Shown here piece after piece: positions 5,125 through 5,797 of a stretch of 5,797 nucleotides of DNA. How positions within the stretch are numbered: position 1 is the first letter of the stretch; each line of letters opens with the position of its first letter. The translations under genes and the position numbers were made by a program. The notes under the pieces are model-generated. The model did not search any database and was not told where the DNA came from. It saw only the letters and a list, made by a program, of their open reading frames with translations. This DNA comes from Carnobacterium sp. UBA5792 (lineage in GTDB: Bacteria > Bacillota > Bacilli > Lactobacillales > Carnobacteriaceae): contig DIDU01000128.1 in NCBI GenBank assembly GCA_002418295.1, forward strand, positions 320 through 6,116, in the 5' to 3' direction.

Positions 5125-5164
5125 AAGAACACCTAAAAAATTATTTTTTTTAGGTGTTCTTCTT
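5125..5164. terminator. Hairpin terminator after yisL, possibly bidirectional
   Basis: A perfect 16-bp stem pairs AAGAACACCTAAAAAA (5125-5140) with TTTTTTAGGTGTTCTT (5146-5161) around a 5-nt loop. On the plus strand only CTTT follows the stem. On the minus strand the stem is followed by TTTATTCTTC, so termination may be at least as good in that direction, although no minus-strand gene was found to the right. Confidence 0.75.
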
Positions 5165-5195
5165 TGTAAAATTATTTATTATGTATAGTATATTT

Positions 5196-5266
5196 TTGTA
5201 TCACTGTAATACTTCGTTAATAAATTAAGTGAATTTTACTAAAACATGCTTGTAAAAAGGTAAAAT
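5196..5266 (+). promoter_or_regulatory. Candidate promoter and inverted-repeat operator of the GH35 gene
   Basis: TTGTAT (5196-5201) and TAATAA (5218-5223) with a 16-bp spacer form a weak promoter candidate. Just downstream, ATTTTAC (5233-5239) and GTAAAAT (5260-5266) are perfect 7-bp inverted arms. A second GTAAAA at 5252-5257 also pairs with the left arm, giving nested symmetry. This fits a local sugar-responsive regulator, but the region is very AT-rich and the promoter choice is uncertain. Confidence 0.35.
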
Positions 5267-5279
5267 GAATAGTATGGTT

Positions 5280-5294
5280 AAGAAAACGATTACA
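5280..5294 (+). promoter_or_regulatory. cre-like site (CcpA) before the GH35 start
   Basis: AAGAAAACGATTACA matches 14 of 15 positions of the cre consensus WTGNNARCGNWWWCA; the mismatch is the T at position 2. It lies between the promoter region and the start codon and touches the AGGAG ribosome site (5294-5298). Such a position fits carbon catabolite repression by roadblock, expected for a glycosidase gene. Confidence 0.55.
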
Positions 5295-5305
5295 GGAGTG
5301 TGCAT

Positions 5306-5797
5306 ATGTCAAAAATATTTGAAATAAAAGATGAATTTTATTTAGACGGAGAAGAAGTAAAAATAGTTTCAGGAGCAGTTCATTATTTTCGAGTTGTTCC
5401 AGAATATTGGGAAGATAGATTGAAAAAGCTAAAAGCGATGGGCTGTAATACCGTGGAAACATACGTACCATGGAATCTACATGAACCTCACGAAGAAACA
5501 TTTAATTTCGAAGGGATGTTAAACATAAGAGGCTTTATTGAAATTGCGCAAGAAGTAGGATTATGGGTAATTGTACGTCCTTCACCCTATATCTGTGCTG
5601 AGTGGGAATATGGTGGCCTACCAGGATGGTTGTTGAAATATGATGATATGAAAATTCGTTGTAATTATCAGCCTTTTTTAGATAAAGTAGATCGTTATTT
5701 CAATCGACTATTTAAAGAGATTATTCCGCTACAAATAAACGAAGGCGGACCAATTATCATGATGCAAGTTGAAAATGAATATGGTGGATATGGTAAT
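5306..5797 (+). CDS. GH35 beta-galactosidase, N-terminal 164 residues (3'-truncated by window edge)
   Basis: Glycoside hydrolase family 35 enzyme removing terminal beta-galactose, with the (beta/alpha)8 catalytic domain starting at the N-terminus. Visible family marks: SGAVHYFRV (22-30), NTVETYVPWNLHEP (48-61), RPSPYICAEWEYGGLPGWL (91-109), and the GH35 signature GGPIIMMQVENEYG (147-160), in which Glu158 should be the acid/base. The nucleophile Glu lies beyond the window, as do the C-terminal jelly-roll domains; relatives are about 590 aa. There is no signal peptide, so the enzyme is intracellular and acts on imported galactosides, as pneumococcal BgaC does on Gal-beta-1,3-GlcNAc; the sequence looks closest to that type, from memory. 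ATG 5306 is set by AGGAG (5294-5298) 7 nt upstream. The frame is open to the last base with no stop. A cre-like site overlaps the ribosome site. Linkage specificity cannot be told from this part. Confidence 0.93.
   Translation, partial: MSKIFEIKDEFYLDGEEVKIVSGAVHYFRVVPEYWEDRLKKLKAMGCNTVETYVPWNLHEPHEETFNFEGMLNIRGFIEIAQEVGLWVIVRPSPYICAEWEYGGLPGWLLKYDDMKIRCNYQPFLDKVDRYFNRLFKEIIPLQINEGGPIIMMQVENEYGGYGN

Overview
The window looks like chromosomal DNA of a low-GC Gram-positive bacterium, most likely a lactic acid bacterium of the Carnobacterium/Enterococcus type. The reasons are an AT-rich base composition, strong AGGAGG-type ribosome sites, two probable TTG starts, U-tract hairpin terminators and the protein families present. 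The genus is inferred from overall feel, not proven. No tRNA, rRNA, CRISPR array, transposase or insertion sequence was seen.

Layout: (1) positions 1-1235 hold the 3' nine-tenths of a DHA2-type MFS drug exporter, followed by a strong terminator. (2) A FUSC-family membrane protein (1451-2542, +) ends in a long hairpin that it shares with the convergent operon. (3) A minus-strand two-gene operon (3612 back to 2750) encodes a small PadR repressor and a DUF2812 membrane protein. This pair has the same architecture as Listeria LftR-LftS. (4) A 308-bp divergent intergenic region (3613-3920) is dense in symmetric DNA. It holds the padR promoter with an inverted repeat over its -10, a composite site upstream of the -35, and two 19-bp ACTTAC/GTAAGT-type operators bracketing the promoter of the next gene. 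(5) An NADPH-dependent FMN/quinone/azo-reductase-like flavoprotein (3921-4562, +). (6) A YisL/DUF1516 small membrane protein (4756-5097, +) whose promoter carries a near-perfect palindrome. (7) The first 164 codons of an intracellular GH35 beta-galactosidase (from 5306, running off the end), with a likely cre (CcpA) site just before its start.

Apart from the galactosidase, the genes suggest an envelope and xenobiotic-stress neighbourhood: two candidate exporters, a PadR/DUF2812 sensor-like pair, and a flavin reductase with HxlR/DUF24-style operators. The most notable observation is that two 9-mers, CGATACTAT and CGATGCTAT, both occur directly upstream of the -35 of the padR promoter and again directly upstream of the -35 of the yisL promoter. 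In each case the half-site nearest the promoter has the same orientation, which suggests that one regulator controls both transcription units. All regulatory calls rest on sequence pattern only.
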